This document shows, in pieces, positions 63,381-64,000 of a DNA stretch of 64,000 nt. Origin of the DNA: Kofleriaceae bacterium (GTDB taxonomy: Bacteria > Myxococcota_A > Polyangia > Haliangiales > Haliangiaceae). The DNA lies in assembly GCA_020633495.1 (NCBI GenBank), contig JACKDR010000025.1, positions 1 through 64,000 on the forward strand, given 5' to 3'. The notes under the pieces were generated by a model. That model was not told where the DNA came from. It saw nothing but the letters and a program-made list of their open reading frames with translations, and ran no database searches. Numbering within the stretch: the first letter of the stretch is position 1; every line of letters begins with the position of its first letter. Both the position numbers and the translations under genes were made by a program.

Positions 63381-63535
63381 GGTAGGAGTGAAACATGTTT
63401 CACTCGACCAGGGGTGGCGACCGAAGCGGATTCGGGGCCGGCCGCGGCGCGGCCCCGCCGGGCGGGCCGATCGCGGCGCGAGCGGGTGGCGGTTTGGCCG
63501 CCGGCGACGGCCCGGATTCCGCTACCGTCGGCCGC

Positions 63536-64000
63536 GTGAAGCCCGCGTCGATCGCTGCGCTGCTGCTCGCCCTCCTGTCCACCGCCGGCTGCCCCAGCTC
63601 GGGCGCCGGCGCCGGCGCCGACGCCCGGGTCGCCAGCGACGGCGGCGGCGCCGCCGACGCCGACCGGACCCGGCCCGACGCCGGCGGGACCACGGCGGCG
63701 TGCCCCGACGGCCAGGTCGCCACCGCCGTCGCCAGCAACGGCGAGCTGACCTGCGGCACCGTCGACGACGCCACCGCGGTCGCGGTGCGGTCGCGGTGCG
63801 CGGTGTACGTGGGGCAGCGCGACAGCTGCGACGGCTGCACCGACGGCCCCGCCAAGTGGAGCGAGATCGATCCGCTGGGCTGCTCGCCCGGTTCCGGCGG
63901 CGGCAACGCGTGCATCGCGGCGACGCTCGACGACCCCGAGGCGCCGGTGACGCTGGCGACGCTCGATCTCGACGGCGACGTCAACGACGACGACAAGCTG
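63536..64000 (+). CDS. Lipoprotein, 5' part (runs off the window)
   Basis: GTG 63536 (MKPASIAALLLALLSTAGCP) has a clear lipobox, an Asp/Gly/Ala spacer and several Cys (CPDGQVATAVASNGELTCGT; CDGCTDGPAKWSEIDPLGC). The frame is open to the window end. No family is recognised. The style is that of myxobacterial surface lipoproteins. Confidence 0.75.
   Translation, partial: MKPASIAALLLALLSTAGCPSSGAGAGADARVASDGGGAADADRTRPDAGGTTAACPDGQVATAVASNGELTCGTVDDATAVAVRSRCAVYVGQRDSCDGCTDGPAKWSEIDPLGCSPGSGGGNACIAATLDDPEAPVTLATLDLDGDVNDDDKL

Overview
The window is GC-rich DNA (roughly two thirds G+C by eye) that reads like a myxobacterium-type deltaproteobacterium. The closest fit I would suggest is the Haliangiales/Kofleriaceae area of Myxococcota. 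The reasons are a PEGA-tailed Ser/Thr kinase, many lipoproteins with Asp/Gly-rich spacers, SBBP-repeat and PAN-domain surface proteins, ECF41-like sigma factors, and frequent GTG starts with 4-base gene overlaps. The assignment is inference from gene style. No rRNA or tRNA was seen.

Layout. (1) 1-4.9 kb: a coupled operon of two unknown proteins, a TPR membrane protein, an SBBP-repeat lipoprotein and a Ser/Thr kinase. (2) 5.0-16.3 kb: a defence block damaged by insertion sequences. An IS21 element (5382-7886, 5-bp target duplication CTGGT) splits a GNAT/EVE-like gene that precedes an ASCH gene. An IS630-type element (9899-10931, TA duplication) splits hsdS of a type I restriction-modification system (hsdR-hsdM-hsdS, minus strand). 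(3) 16.5-23.3 kb: an accessory plus-strand island. It holds a transglutaminase-like protein, an unknown protein coupled to a zinc-ribbon Fe(II)/2-oxoglutarate dioxygenase, a ubiquitin-like protein with its E1-like ThiF enzyme and a DUF6527-like protein, and an Nmad3-like nucleotide-modification protein with a partner. (4) About 23.5-48.2 kb: a candidate integrative element. It has a large serine recombinase at its left edge and near-identical ~65-bp sequences with hairpins at both edges. Inside are a minus-strand late-gene-like cassette with two peptidoglycan hydrolases (one fused to a GIY-YIG nuclease domain), ankyrin/SUKH immunity-type genes, a frameshifted sigma-like gene, an ImmA/IrrE peptidase, a ClpP-fold protease with partners, and a second complete type I system followed by four small coupled genes. 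(5) 48.3-64 kb: ordinary chromosomal genes. These are ECF sigma factors, a RibD-type reductase, lipoproteins, an S41 peptidase, VOC proteins, a DUF1801 protein, a serine hydrolase and a hotdog thioesterase.

How it fits together. Both type I systems encode unusually long HsdS subunits that share a C-terminal extension built from two tandem ~80-residue winged-helix-like repeats. The first system is broken by IS630; the second looks intact and carries extra genes. The repeat of the same edge sequence suggests successive islands inserting at one chromosomal site, with the core chromosome resuming after ~48.2 kb. The most novel material is the ubiquitin-like/dioxygenase/Nmad3 island, the M23 peptidase-GIY-YIG fusion within the hydrolase cassette, and the HsdS extension with its downstream genes, one of which carries a translation initiation factor IF-2 N-terminal domain.
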